A stretch of DNA of 64,000 nucleotides. It comes from Microvirga brassicacearum. Its GTDB lineage: Bacteria; Pseudomonadota; Alphaproteobacteria; Rhizobiales; Beijerinckiaceae. The position numbers were made by a program, and so were the translations under genes. Where the stretch lies: contig NZ_VCMV01000006.1 of the NCBI RefSeq assembly GCF_008757455.1, positions 152,182-216,181 on the forward strand, in the 5' to 3' direction. Below, piece after piece: positions 36,870-45,277 of this stretch (its first letter is position 1; each line of letters starts with the position of its first letter). The notes below the pieces were generated by a model. The model made no database searches. It was not told the origin of the DNA and worked only from the letters and a program-made list of their open reading frames with translations.

Positions 36870-37862
36870 ATGAAGAAAAGACCCGTCGTCGTCGTGACCC
36901 GCCGCCTGCCCGACGTGATCGAAACCCGCATGCGCGAATTGTTCGACACCCGGCTCAATCTCGAAGACAAGCCACTCTCGCGACAGGAGCTGGTCGACGC
37001 CGTGGCCCTCGCCGACGTGCTGGTGCCGACCCTGACGGACGAGATCGACGCCGACCTGCTGGCGAAGGCCGGGCCTGATCTCAAGCTCATCGCGAATTTC
37101 GGCAACGGCATCGACCATATCGACGTTCCGGCGGCGCTTGCCCGAGGCATCACCGTTACCAACACGCCCGGCGTGCTCACCGAGGATACGGCCGATATGG
37201 CGATGGCGCTGATTCTCGCCGTCGCCCGCCGCATTCCGGAAGGGTCGCGCATCGTTCCGGACGGCGAATGGGCGGGCTGGTCGCCGACCTGGATGCTCGG
37301 GCGGCGGATCACCGGCAAGCGCCTCGGCATCGTCGGCATGGGCCGCATCGGCCAGGCCCTCGCCCGCCGCGCGAAAGCCTTCGGCCTCTCGATCCACTAT
37401 CACAACCGCCGCCACGTCCCGGCCAGGATCGAGCAGGAGCTCGAGGCGACCTATTGGGAATCCCTCGACCAGATGCTCGCCCGCATGGACATCGTGTCGG
37501 TCAATTGCCCGCACACGCCCGCCACCTTCCACCTTCTCTCCGCCCGCCGCCTCAAGCTGATGAAGGCCGACGCGATCCTGGTGAACACGGCACGCGGCGA
37601 GGTGATCGACGAGACCGCGCTGACCCGGCTGATTGAGGCGGGCGCCATCGCGGGCGCCGGCCTCGACGTGTTCGAGGAGGAGCCCGCGGTCAATCCGCGC
37701 CTGCTCAAGCTCGCCCGCCAGCACAAGGTGGTGCTGTTGCCCCATATGGGTTCGGCGACGCAGGAGGGCCGCGTCGACATGGGCGAGAAGGTCATCGTCA
37801 ACATCAAGTCGTTCATCGACGGCCACAAGCCGCCGGACCGGGTGTTGCTCAGCATGCTCTGA
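36870..37862 (+). CDS. D-isomer 2-hydroxyacid dehydrogenase (glyoxylate/hydroxypyruvate reductase type)
   Basis: A 330-residue enzyme of the D-2-hydroxyacid dehydrogenase family. The Rossmann motif is GMGRIG at 156-161, and catalytic Arg242 (NTARGE), Glu271 (DVFEEEP) and His292 (LPHMGSAT) are all present. The sequence style (ANFGNGIDHIDV, GEWAGWSPTWMLGRRITGKRLGI) is that of the GyaR/GRHPR group reducing glyoxylate and hydroxypyruvate. The ATG at 36870 gives family length; the upstream extension is not homologous. Confidence 0.92.
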   Translation: MKKRPVVVVTRRLPDVIETRMRELFDTRLNLEDKPLSRQELVDAVALADVLVPTLTDEIDADLLAKAGPDLKLIANFGNGIDHIDVPAALARGITVTNTPGVLTEDTADMAMALILAVARRIPEGSRIVPDGEWAGWSPTWMLGRRITGKRLGIVGMGRIGQALARRAKAFGLSIHYHNRRHVPARIEQELEATYWESLDQMLARMDIVSVNCPHTPATFHLLSARRLKLMKADAILVNTARGEVIDETALTRLIEAGAIAGAGLDVFEEEPAVNPRLLKLARQHKVVLLPHMGSATQEGRVDMGEKVIVNIKSFIDGHKPPDRVLLSML

Positions 37863-37923
37863 CGGGCCCTCGCTTGCCGGCGCGAAGCAGAAATTTCCGA
37901 CCCTGTTCCCGAGAGATCGACCG

Positions 37924-38646
37924 ATGCTGGTTCAATCTGCCTACGCAGCCGCACGCCAGGTTTTTTCAACCCCGCTGCGCAGCATCCTGTGGAAGTCGCT
38001 TGCCTTAACCGCGGCCCTCCTGGTGCTCGTCTGGCTCGGGCTGACCCGGCTCTTCGGCTATTTCCTGCAAGGCCATTCGATCAGCGCCAGCTACCCGATC
38101 CTCGACAGTTTCGCGTTCTTTCTCGCGGGCGCCGGCTTGTTCGTGGCGCTCGCCTACCTGCTCCCGGTGGTTTCGGCGGTGGTGGCCGGCTATTTTCTCG
38201 ACGACGTGGCCGAAGTGGTCGAGGGCACCGACTTTCCAGCCGATCCGCCCGGCCGGGCCCTGCCTGTCGGCCGCGCCATTCTGTACGGCCTGCGCTTTGC
38301 CGGCCTGTCGTTGCTGGTCAACCTCGCGGCCCTGCTGCTGTTCTTCATTCCGGGGGTGAATATCGGCGTCTTCTTCGTCGCCAACGCCTATCTGCTCGGC
38401 CGGGAATATTTCGAGCTCGCGGCGGGACGCTTCCGGTCGCTGGAGGACGCGGCGCGCATGCGGGCGGACAATCGCGGCACGGTGTTTGCCGCGGGCGCCA
38501 TCATCGCCGCCCTGGTGATGGTGCCGGTCCTCAACCTGCTGACGCCGATCTTCGGCGCCGCCCTGATGGTGCATGTGCACAAGCGCCTGAGCGCCTCCCG
38601 CACCAGCACGGTCATCCCGCCATCGCGGATCCGCTCGAACCCATGA
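37924..38646 (+). CDS. EI24/CysZ-like membrane protein
   Basis: A 240-residue protein with four long hydrophobic segments and the EI24 pattern: SILWKSLALTAALLVLVWLGL, AYLLPVVSAVVAGYFLDDVAEVVE, and FIPGVNIGVFFVANAYLLGREYFELAAGRFRS. The C-terminus is NLLTPIFGAALMVHVHKRL. CysZ members take up sulfate; the broader family is less defined. The ATG at 37924 lies 61 bases after the dehydrogenase gene on the same strand. Confidence 0.88.
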   Translation: MLVQSAYAAARQVFSTPLRSILWKSLALTAALLVLVWLGLTRLFGYFLQGHSISASYPILDSFAFFLAGAGLFVALAYLLPVVSAVVAGYFLDDVAEVVEGTDFPADPPGRALPVGRAILYGLRFAGLSLLVNLAALLLFFIPGVNIGVFFVANAYLLGREYFELAAGRFRSLEDAARMRADNRGTVFAAGAIIAALVMVPVLNLLTPIFGAALMVHVHKRLSASRTSTVIPPSRIRSNP

Positions 38647-38662
38647 GACGGAGTCTCCGGCC

Positions 38663-39724
38663 TTACCGCGCCCGGTTCTCCAGCGTCGAATCCGGGCTCA
38701 GGAACGGCAGTGTGTCGTCGGGCCCGGAATGGCGCTTCAGGTCGAACTGGCCGGTGCGGCGGAAGCGGACGAGGTAGGACGGCACGATCGCCTCGAAGGC
38801 GGTCGGCGTGATGCCGAGCCCCGGCAAGGTGCGCCCCTCGGCGATGGCGGCGTCCGAGACCACGTTGTCGGTCTCGAGCATGATCGCCTGATCGCGCGTC
38901 ATCACGAGATCGTCCGGCAGCAGGCCGAGCGTGATCCGGTCGAGAAGACCGAGCGCACTGCCCTGCATCCGCGCGAGGGTCTTCGGCAGCGAGAGCACGA
39001 CCGCGCGCCGCTCGGTGATGTCGAGCACATACTGGACGAGGTCCCGCAACGTGCTGATCTGTGGTCCGCCCGCCTCATAGATGCGGCCGCCCGGCACCTT
39101 TCCGTCCACCGCCAACGCGATCGCTTCCGCGACGTCGCAGACGAAAACCGGCTGCAGGCGCGTCTCGGCGCCGGCGAGCGGCAGCACGGGGAGCAGTCGC
39201 GCCAGCGAGGCGAAACGGGTGAAGAAGCTGTCGCCGGCGCCGAACATCAGCGAAGGCCGCAAAACCACGGCGTCGGGCCGGACCGCGAACAGGCCCGCCT
39301 CACCCTCCGCCTTGGTGCGCCCGTAGGCGGCCTGCGACCGAAGATCGGCGCCGATCGCCGACACATGGACGAGATTGGCCGCCGGCGAGGCCGATTCGGC
39401 GATCAGTCGCGGGCCCTTGGCCTGGAGGGCATCGAAGCTCTGGCGGCCGCTCTCCTGGAGAATTCCCACCAGATTGACCACATGATCGGCTCCCGCCACG
39501 GCCCGGGCCACGGAGCCAGGGTCGCGCAGGTTGGCCTGAACCGCATAGATCTGGCCGACGGTGCCGAGAGGCTGCAGGAAGAACGCCCGCTCCGGCCGGC
39601 GGCTCGCCACCCGGATACGATAGCCCCGCCGCGCCAGCACCTGCACCACATGCCGTCCGACAAAGCCGGATCCGCCGAAAACCGTGACGAGTTGCTGCGA
39701 GGGCGTGCGGATCGGGGCGATCAT
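38663..39724 (-). CDS. NAD(P)-binding complex I NDUFA9-like protein
   Basis: A 353-residue extended SDR-type protein. The nucleotide motif VFGGSGFVGRHV is at residues 15-26, followed by ASRRPERA and DHVVNLVGIL; YGRTKAEGE near 150 holds the Tyr-x-x-x-Lys remnant. The set matches alphaproteobacterial NDUFA9 homologues, which associate with respiratory complex I. The ATG at 39724 has a perfect AGGAGG upstream. It is transcribed away from the tRNA. Confidence 0.88.
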   Translation of the reverse strand: MIAPIRTPSQQLVTVFGGSGFVGRHVVQVLARRGYRIRVASRRPERAFFLQPLGTVGQIYAVQANLRDPGSVARAVAGADHVVNLVGILQESGRQSFDALQAKGPRLIAESASPAANLVHVSAIGADLRSQAAYGRTKAEGEAGLFAVRPDAVVLRPSLMFGAGDSFFTRFASLARLLPVLPLAGAETRLQPVFVCDVAEAIALAVDGKVPGGRIYEAGGPQISTLRDLVQYVLDITERRAVVLSLPKTLARMQGSALGLLDRITLGLLPDDLVMTRDQAIMLETDNVVSDAAIAEGRTLPGLGITPTAFEAIVPSYLVRFRRTGQFDLKRHSGPDDTLPFLSPDSTLENRAR

Positions 39725-39861
39725 GGAAGCCTCCTGTCCCGGCATAAAGCGACACCGGGAATGGATGGTGGGGACGAATGTTGGACCGTCTCTAATGAAA
39801 CGCCGCTCGCGTGTGAAGGGGTGCGCCTGCGCGATTAGCGCCAAAGCCGCACTTTAGGCAA

Positions 39862-39889
39862 TTGACGCGCCGCCTGCGCCGCCTTAAAC
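39862..39889 (+). promoter_or_regulatory. Candidate promoter of tRNA-Leu
   Basis: TTGACG (39862-39867) and TTAAAC (39884-39889) are separated by 16 bases, and the tRNA begins 20 bases after the second box. The first box matches the housekeeping -35 consensus well and the second only partly. Confidence 0.4.
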
Positions 39890-39909
39890 GAAGCTCGCCG
39901 AACAGGCAT

Positions 39910-39994
39910 GCCCAGGTGGCGGAATTGGTAGACGCACTGCTTTCAGGTAGCAGCGATGCAAGTCGTGGAGGTTCGAGTCCTCTCCTGGGCACCA
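39910..39994 (+). tRNA. tRNA-Leu (anticodon CAG)
   Basis: The acceptor stem GCCCAGG pairs with CCTGGGC, followed by ACCA including an encoded CCA. The anticodon stem CTGCT/AGCAG encloses loop TTCAGGT, giving anticodon CAG. A variable arm and the T arm GGTTCGAGTCC follow. Length is 85 bases. Its 3' end from 39974 is the left boundary repeat of the integrated island, and integration kept the gene intact. Confidence 0.95.
39974..39994 (+). repeat. Left attachment-site core (attL)
   Basis: The last 21 bases of the tRNA gene, starting CGAGTCCTC and ending GGGCACCA, recur exactly at 52559-52579. The integrase gene follows 83 bases away. This is the normal arrangement for tRNA-targeting tyrosine integrases. 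Confidence 0.85.
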
Positions 39995-40077
39995 TCCGCA
40001 TTCTAAGCCCTTGAAAGGCTTGATATTCAGGATGAAGGGTCGAGAAACCGGTACACAAAACCGGGCACATTTCGACC

Positions 40078-41772
40078 ATGAGCATCCGCATGACCTATCT
40101 CTATAAGCGCTCCGATTCGGGCCATTGGCAGTTTCGAATGCGGGTGCCAAAGCAGCATCTCGACAGCGCAGTAGGCAAGCTTGCCATTTTCGATTTTCCG
40201 GCCTTTCGTGGCGCTAAAGCACATTCGTTCACTTACCTGATCAACGGAACCATCAAGTTCTCGGTGAAGACAGACGACCGCCTCGTTGCCGAATCCAGAG
40301 ACTCACTCGCTCGGGCCTATCTTCAGAAGGTGTTCGACTCGTCCGGCAAAGGGCCAACCAGTCTCACGAATAAGGACCTCGTCGCGCTCGCAGGCGCGGT
40401 CTACCGGCTCTTTAAAGACAAATTCGAAGCAGATCCCGGCAGCCCGGAAAAATGGGCTGCTCTTAAGGGCTACAATCGAGCGGTCCGAGAGGGACGCATA
40501 TCGGACGCGCCGCCATTGTTACCGGGCCAAAGTGATGATGAGGCAGCTGCCCTCGCCCGATTCGGGGAGGGCCTTACCGATGGGATCAACGCGCTGCCGC
40601 CATCAACGATCAAGGTCGATCTGGAACACCGTTTTGGCCTTTTGACCAACTGGGTATTGCTGTCCGAAGGACTGAACGTCGATGAAGCAACCCGGACCAA
40701 GCTCATGATAAAGGTCGCGAACGCTTCAACCCTTGTCGCTGAAACACTGAAGCGCACAGCCGCCGACGACGATTATTCGGATGATCTAGTTTTAAAGAGG
40801 TTTCCCACATTTACCGGGACGACACACTACACGCTCGACGATTTGTTCGAACGTTGGCAAAAAGACAGCAAACCATCGTTCAGTACGGTTACGACTTGGA
40901 AAGGTGTAATCAAGTCTCTCAAAGCACATCTTGGTCACGATTCTGCATCACGTGTCACCTCGGAAAACATCGTCGCTTGGAAAGATATGCTCATCGATCG
41001 TGGGCTGACCGCGAAGACTGTGAGTCACACCTATTTAGCGTGCGTGAAATGCCTCTATAACCATGCACGCGACAATAAGAGGTTGAAAACGAACCCAGCT
41101 GAAGAAATCAAGATGACGGTCAAGCGAAAGGCTGGCACGAAGAGGCTTCCTTATACGGACGAGGAAGTGTGCCGTCTGGTCGATCTAGCAGCAGGCCAGC
41201 GACTCCCGATTCGACGCTGGCTTCCGTTGCTCGCGGCGACAACGGGCGCTAGAATTGGTGAACTAGCACAGCTTTGGGCGGAAAGGGTCAAGAGCGTCAA
41301 TGGCGTGATTGTCCTGGATATCCAGCCCGCTGAGGATTTCGGATCTCTGAAGAATGAGGGGAGCGAACGACCAGTTCCCTTACATCCTCTTATGATCGAT
41401 CTAGGTTTCCTCGAATTTGTGAAAAAACGCGGAGAAGGACCGCTTTTCTATCAGAAGCTGTGCCGTGATCCGGAGAAGAAACACCCCTACAAAGGGGTGA
41501 CCAACCACCTTGCCAAATGGATCCGAACACAAGGCTTCAATGACACGAGGAAAGACCCTAATCACGCCTTAAGACACTGGTGGAAGACCGCCGCGTCGAG
41601 GGTCGGGATTCAGGACAGCATGGCTGACGGGATCCAAGGACATTCGCCCGATTCGGTTGCCAGCGTCTATCGTCACTTCGACCTGCGGACGCTCGCAAAA
41701 GCCGTAGCATCCATTCCTATCCCGAGGGCTGAGGCCCCGCCGGACCGCCTGGAAGGCGATAGGCCTAGCTAG
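40078..41772 (+). CDS. Tyrosine site-specific integrase of the tRNA-Leu island
   Basis: A 564-residue integrase. The N-terminal region opens with YLYKRSDSGHWQFRMRVP, the DUF6538-like arm domain. A SAM-like core-binding domain covers about 252-345, and the catalytic domain has Arg392 (GARIGE), His496-Ala-Leu-Arg499, His522 (GHSPDSVASVY) and nucleophile Tyr531. All catalytic residues are present, so the enzyme should be active. The ATG at 40078 or 40090 may be the start. It lies next to attL and would excise or insert the island at tRNA-Leu. Confidence 0.95.
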   Translation: MSIRMTYLYKRSDSGHWQFRMRVPKQHLDSAVGKLAIFDFPAFRGAKAHSFTYLINGTIKFSVKTDDRLVAESRDSLARAYLQKVFDSSGKGPTSLTNKDLVALAGAVYRLFKDKFEADPGSPEKWAALKGYNRAVREGRISDAPPLLPGQSDDEAAALARFGEGLTDGINALPPSTIKVDLEHRFGLLTNWVLLSEGLNVDEATRTKLMIKVANASTLVAETLKRTAADDDYSDDLVLKRFPTFTGTTHYTLDDLFERWQKDSKPSFSTVTTWKGVIKSLKAHLGHDSASRVTSENIVAWKDMLIDRGLTAKTVSHTYLACVKCLYNHARDNKRLKTNPAEEIKMTVKRKAGTKRLPYTDEEVCRLVDLAAGQRLPIRRWLPLLAATTGARIGELAQLWAERVKSVNGVIVLDIQPAEDFGSLKNEGSERPVPLHPLMIDLGFLEFVKKRGEGPLFYQKLCRDPEKKHPYKGVTNHLAKWIRTQGFNDTRKDPNHALRHWWKTAASRVGIQDSMADGIQGHSPDSVASVYRHFDLRTLAKAVASIPIPRAEAPPDRLEGDRPS

Positions 41773-41828
41773 TCGGCCCTGCGTTTCCGTCGTTAGTCCT
41801 ATCTAAGCAGCACTTGCCGCATTTGCAT

Positions 41829-41860
41829 TCAGGACGGGGCGGCCCGGTGAGCCGTCCTGA
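41829..41860 (+). terminator. Hairpin downstream of integrase
   Basis: TCAGGACGG (41829-41837) pairs exactly with CCGTCCTGA (41852-41860) and is followed on the plus strand by TATCTCATTTTG. It is positioned between the convergent integrase and RHH genes. Confidence 0.6.
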
Positions 41861-41923
41861 TATCTCATTTTGATGTTCAAGCGTTCCGGCGTTGAATCCA
41901 AGCAACGAGTCCTCTGTCCGCGG

Positions 41924-42094
41924 TTAAGAGCGGTTGACCGGGCTTCGCCTCGCTAACTCTGCAAGGATAGCTCGACGCAGCCAGCTCGCCCGGCTTATCA
42001 ACTCGCGGTCTGCCAGGCGATCAATCGCCTTGATGAGTTCGACAGGAAGGCCAAGGCCGACAATTTTGATGGGATCGCTGCGCATCCTGATCAT
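41924..42094 (-). CDS. Ribbon-helix-helix DNA-binding protein (56 aa)
   Basis: A short RHH/CopG-type protein: strand KIVGLGLPVELIKAIDRLADRE followed by ISRASWLRRAILAELARR. The ATG at 42094 overlaps the TGA of the Rep-like gene (ATGA), so translation is coupled; an ATG at 42124 would lengthen it by 10 residues. Such proteins commonly control copy or transfer genes, and regulation of the Rep-like gene is likely by context. No toxin partner is adjacent. Confidence 0.7.
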   Translation of the reverse strand: MIRMRSDPIKIVGLGLPVELIKAIDRLADRELISRASWLRRAILAELARRSPVNRS

Positions 42095-42948
42095 GCCGCC
42101 CGCTGGCTCTTGATTGCCCGCCATTGTGCAACGGCCTTCTGATCGAGGTTACGGCTGCATCCTACACGCTTCCCTACGATAGGACCGCCAGCTCGACGAG
42201 ACAGATTCGACCGGAACGACGCTTGCGGGTGCATACCCTTGAGAAGGTACGCTGGGACGGAATGATAGCGCCCGCTTTCGGTGCGTTTGGCGGAGGTGCT
42301 CGCCCTTCTCAGATCAAACACGGGGGAGCCCCCGTAGCGGGTTTCCAATGAGGCCCTTAACTTCGCTTCAAGACGAGTGGGAACATGGAACGCCATGTGG
42401 TGATGTTCACCCGTTCCGTTAGGCGACCGGCTCTCACGGCTCCAGATGTGTGTTAGACGCTCGCCCTCGTCTCTGAACCATTGTGCGAGGTACTCTCGCT
42501 CTTTGGTCCAGAACGCCGAACGCTCTTTCGGGTCGATATCTTCAATATTCGCTGGTCGAATTGTGAGAAATTGATTCAGTGGCTTGCCTATATTCTTGGC
42601 ATGGCTGTCAGCGTCGAAAATCCTTTCTACGTCCCGCTTTGGGATGGACCTCGACACCTTTAAGAACCCAATTTGATCCCGTTCGTACCAAGCTCGAGTA
42701 CGGGGGCGCCCCACACGTTTATTTTTTGGTTCACCTGAACTGTATATGAGGGTGACCCCTCTGCTATCGTGGGCAAACTCAGCGCTATCTACCGGAAGTT
42801 GCACGGCTATTGCCCCGTCGAGAGCAACTTGACCTTCTGGGATTTGTGTCCCGTCAAAACGGGGCTCATTGTCTTGCGAAAGGGTCGATAGCTTCACTGA
42901 CGGAGTACCGGTTATTTCTGAAGTCATGGTGTATGTGATCGACATCAT
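42091..42948 (-). CDS. Rep-like HUH-domain protein
   Basis: A 285-residue protein I recognise only by motif. GEHHHMAFHVP (residues about 186-196) has the His-hydrophobic-His pattern of HUH nucleases, preceded by FLTIRPANIED (motif I-like) and followed by VPAYLLKGM, resembling the Tyr-x-x-Lys motif III. This matches replication-initiator or mobilisation HUH proteins of alphaproteobacterial plasmids and islands. ATG 42948 or 42945 follows AAGGTAA. It may start rolling-circle replication of the excised island. Alternative: an inactive relative. Confidence 0.6.
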   Translation of the reverse strand: MMSITYTMTSEITGTPSVKLSTLSQDNEPRFDGTQIPEGQVALDGAIAVQLPVDSAEFAHDSRGVTLIYSSGEPKNKRVGRPRTRAWYERDQIGFLKVSRSIPKRDVERIFDADSHAKNIGKPLNQFLTIRPANIEDIDPKERSAFWTKEREYLAQWFRDEGERLTHIWSRESRSPNGTGEHHHMAFHVPTRLEAKLRASLETRYGGSPVFDLRRASTSAKRTESGRYHSVPAYLLKGMHPQASFRSNLSRRAGGPIVGKRVGCSRNLDQKAVAQWRAIKSQRAA

Positions 42949-43361
42949 TTACCTTGGAATAGTGATTGAACCTCACTCGTGTATTAAGTTTGGTGTGCTC
43001 AATTCGACCAGAACTGACTATGATTGAGACAGCTGTTAGGTGGTAGAATTAAGTTTATTATTATGACAAATTCGAGCGTCCAGAATGCTTTATTTTTAAG
43101 GGTTTCATGGCCTTGTGGTCCGGAATGCGGTTAATTCTTTTCTTTTATGGGAGTGTAACTGGCTAAGGACTAACTTCGCGGCCAATTCACATCAACAATT
43201 CCTACATAATGAGACCGTTCCCGATACACATCCTCTAGATCATCTAGGAGTTATCAGTGCCGCGTAGCCTCGCCGAGCGCAGGCCTTCCTAGTGGATAAA
43301 ATCAGACGCTTGGAACTTGGGGTTAACGCCCACCATAGAGATCATCGTCCCCGGAGATGAT
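42949..43361. promoter_or_regulatory. AT-rich divergent intergenic region in the island
   Basis: This 413-base gap separates the Rep-like gene (minus) from the nuclease-like gene (plus). It is strongly AT-rich. The near-palindrome CTAGAT-C-ATCTAG lies at 43235-43247, about 115 bases before the plus-strand gene, and is a candidate operator. An origin could lie here if the Rep-like protein is active, but no clear nick-site hairpin is visible. I see no gene. Confidence 0.4.
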
Positions 43362-44471
43362 ATGGACACAAGGATGAATTCAGACACGGAAATACTCCCC
43401 GACTACGATCTGACCTGCTGGTATCTCAATATCCGGCGCGTGCTGGAGCTGATCGGCATCGACAGTATCGCGTACGATCTCCGGGGACTTGAAGCACTTT
43501 CCCAGTTGGGAGACGCAACACGGCAGATCAGTCTGATCGTAACCCTAAAGAACCGGCTGACCGAATGGCTGCACAACCACAATCCGCCGACGCTTGGGCA
43601 ACTGCTTATTGAGGATAGGCTGAAGCCGGGAATGTTGTTCACGCACTATGACCGCTATTTCTGCAAGGGGCTTAGCCAGGTGAGCGCCGCACTGCGCAAG
43701 GGACGAACACCGCCGGCCGCCGAAGCTTACGCCAAGCTCGATACATTTGAGGAGGGGCTGATCCTCTCCGTCCGGTTTCACCATGATCACCTGACATCGA
43801 ATTCGGCGTGGACGGAGCTTTCTGGGCAGCGCCGCCTGATGGTGCTTGGCGCAGCCACCGAAATCGGGGGCGGCCGGATTGAGGCGATCCCATGGGTGAT
43901 GGCTGACCCGCTGCCAGACCTGTTCGGGCCTCACAGCATTATAGCGAACCATTGGAGTAACCGTCTGGAAGTCCACCTCGACAGCATCGACAGCTTTGCG
44001 CTCGTCCGCGATGTGCCGCCTGTGCGGTCGAAAAAGGAGCTGGCGAAGCTGCGGGATATTCCTGAACGCGAGATCAAGGAGGCATTTGCAGAAATCATCG
44101 CCGAGAACTCTGTCAATCCCGACTGGGGCGGGGAGCAGTCCGATCTGTTTTCAGCGCAGGTGCGTATAGATGGGCGCCGCATATCGACCGCCTTTGCCTT
44201 CAAGGGACCCGCGAAATTCCATCCCATGACGATGGCGGACCTGGGCAAGAATGGCGACCAGATCAACAGACTGTTCGCCGAACCCGCGGAGCTTCTCATT
44301 CTCCAGCATTGCCACGAGATCACGCCGCCCGTGCGCGGCACAATGCGTGCCTTCGCGCAGCAGATGGGCAACCCGCGCATTTTCTGTCTGATTGACGGGT
44401 ACGACACTATTCGACTGCTGCAGGCCTACGGTAAGTGTGGCTTTCAGGCAGAGGCGAAGGAAGCCCGTTGA
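43362..44471 (+). CDS. Uncharacterised nuclease-like protein, first gene of a coupled pair
   Basis: A 369-residue protein of unknown family. The N-terminal half is helical. The C-terminal third (from about 240) reads DWGGEQSDLFSAQVRIDG... then AFAFKGPAKFHPM, LGKNGDQINRLFAEPAELLILQHC, and ends RIFCLIDGYDTIRLLQAYGK. The spacing of Glu/Asp and FxK recalls PD-(D/E)xK nucleases, but the usual ExK glutamate is not evident. The ATG at 43362 has GGAGAT 4-6 bases upstream; TTG 43317 is less likely. Its stop overlaps the next start. Located among defence genes, it may be an effector. This is inference only. Confidence 0.6.
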   Translation: MDTRMNSDTEILPDYDLTCWYLNIRRVLELIGIDSIAYDLRGLEALSQLGDATRQISLIVTLKNRLTEWLHNHNPPTLGQLLIEDRLKPGMLFTHYDRYFCKGLSQVSAALRKGRTPPAAEAYAKLDTFEEGLILSVRFHHDHLTSNSAWTELSGQRRLMVLGAATEIGGGRIEAIPWVMADPLPDLFGPHSIIANHWSNRLEVHLDSIDSFALVRDVPPVRSKKELAKLRDIPEREIKEAFAEIIAENSVNPDWGGEQSDLFSAQVRIDGRRISTAFAFKGPAKFHPMTMADLGKNGDQINRLFAEPAELLILQHCHEITPPVRGTMRAFAQQMGNPRIFCLIDGYDTIRLLQAYGKCGFQAEAKEAR

Positions 44472-44872
44472 TGGAAAGATCACAGTTCTCTTGCAGGAAT
44501 GGCCGAACGGTCACCATCGCGATTGATGAAGATGATGACTACGGTGCTTCCGTTTCAGACGAGCAGGGAAATCCACTTGGTAGGCTGGTATTTCGTCTGA
44601 TCGAGGATGGTGAATGTCTGAAGCTAGTATGGGCGTATCTTGACCACAGCGACCGCGCTTGGTGCCGCCAAGGTCTTGGGCGCGAAATTCTGCGGAGGGT
44701 AAAAGAACTTTCCGGCTTGCCGGTTACTGCCAGTGATAACGACGGACACACGCAGGATGATGGCAGCCATCTTACCGGAGATGCGCCGGCGTTTGTGGCC
44801 AGGATGCGCGAGGAGGGGCTGATCGCACCCGGAGCGTATGACAGGCATGACGAGGAAGAGGTTGACTGGTGA
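44471..44872 (+). CDS. GNAT-like small protein, second gene of the coupled pair
   Basis: A 133-residue acidic protein. The segment WCRQGLGREILRRVKELSG (about 68-85) resembles the acetyl-CoA-binding motif A (R/Q-x-x-G-x-G/A) of GNAT acetyltransferases, with preceding beta strands NPLGRLVFRLIEDGECLKLVWAYLD. The ATG at 44471 shares its A with the previous gene's TGA (TGATG), so translation is tightly coupled. GAAGGAAG lies upstream. It may modify or neutralise the product of the first gene. Function unknown. Confidence 0.6.
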   Translation: MERSQFSCRNGRTVTIAIDEDDDYGASVSDEQGNPLGRLVFRLIEDGECLKLVWAYLDHSDRAWCRQGLGREILRRVKELSGLPVTASDNDGHTQDDGSHLTGDAPAFVARMREEGLIAPGAYDRHDEEEVDW

Positions 44873-45277
44873 TTTGCTTGAGCGGCCAATAAGCTCGTTT
44901 GCATCTCGGCCCTCGGACTGAGAGATGGGGCCGCTATTGAAAATAGCCCTTTTGGCGATTCAAAGTGTGAGCTGATTTGTGAGTGTACGGGGCCTATTCA
45001 ATATAAAAACTTCGATCTATAGATATATTCAAGCTTATATCTGGCCAATATTTGCATATATCTCTGCTAATTTGAACAAGTGTTGAAACTTCGGTATTTT
45101 TGCGAAGAAGTACCAAAGAAATACTTAAGCGGTGCGCAGGCTCGCCAAACCGGGGCACAAGGTCTCTGCTCTAAAAAAACAACGCCGGGATCGGATCTCG
45201 GCTCTTGTAATGTAATATTAGAGTCTGTTACACTAGCAGCAACGAACGTTGTTGTCGCTGTAGCGAGGCAGACCGAC
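44873..45277. promoter_or_regulatory. AT-rich intergenic region with palindromes before the serine recombinase
   Basis: 405 bases without a convincing gene. ATCTATAGAT (45015-45024) is a perfect palindrome overlapping AGATATA (45021-45027), which pairs with TATATCT (45036-45042) across 8 bases. Such closely set inverted repeats suit a recombinase crossover/operator site. An in-frame upstream extension of the recombinase from GTG 45080 has no homology. Confidence 0.4.

Noticed and set aside
45080..45277. N-terminal extension of the serine recombinase from GTG 45080
   Set aside because: The 66 extra residues are not homologous; the catalytic Ser is normally near residue 10-15, which fits TTG 45278.
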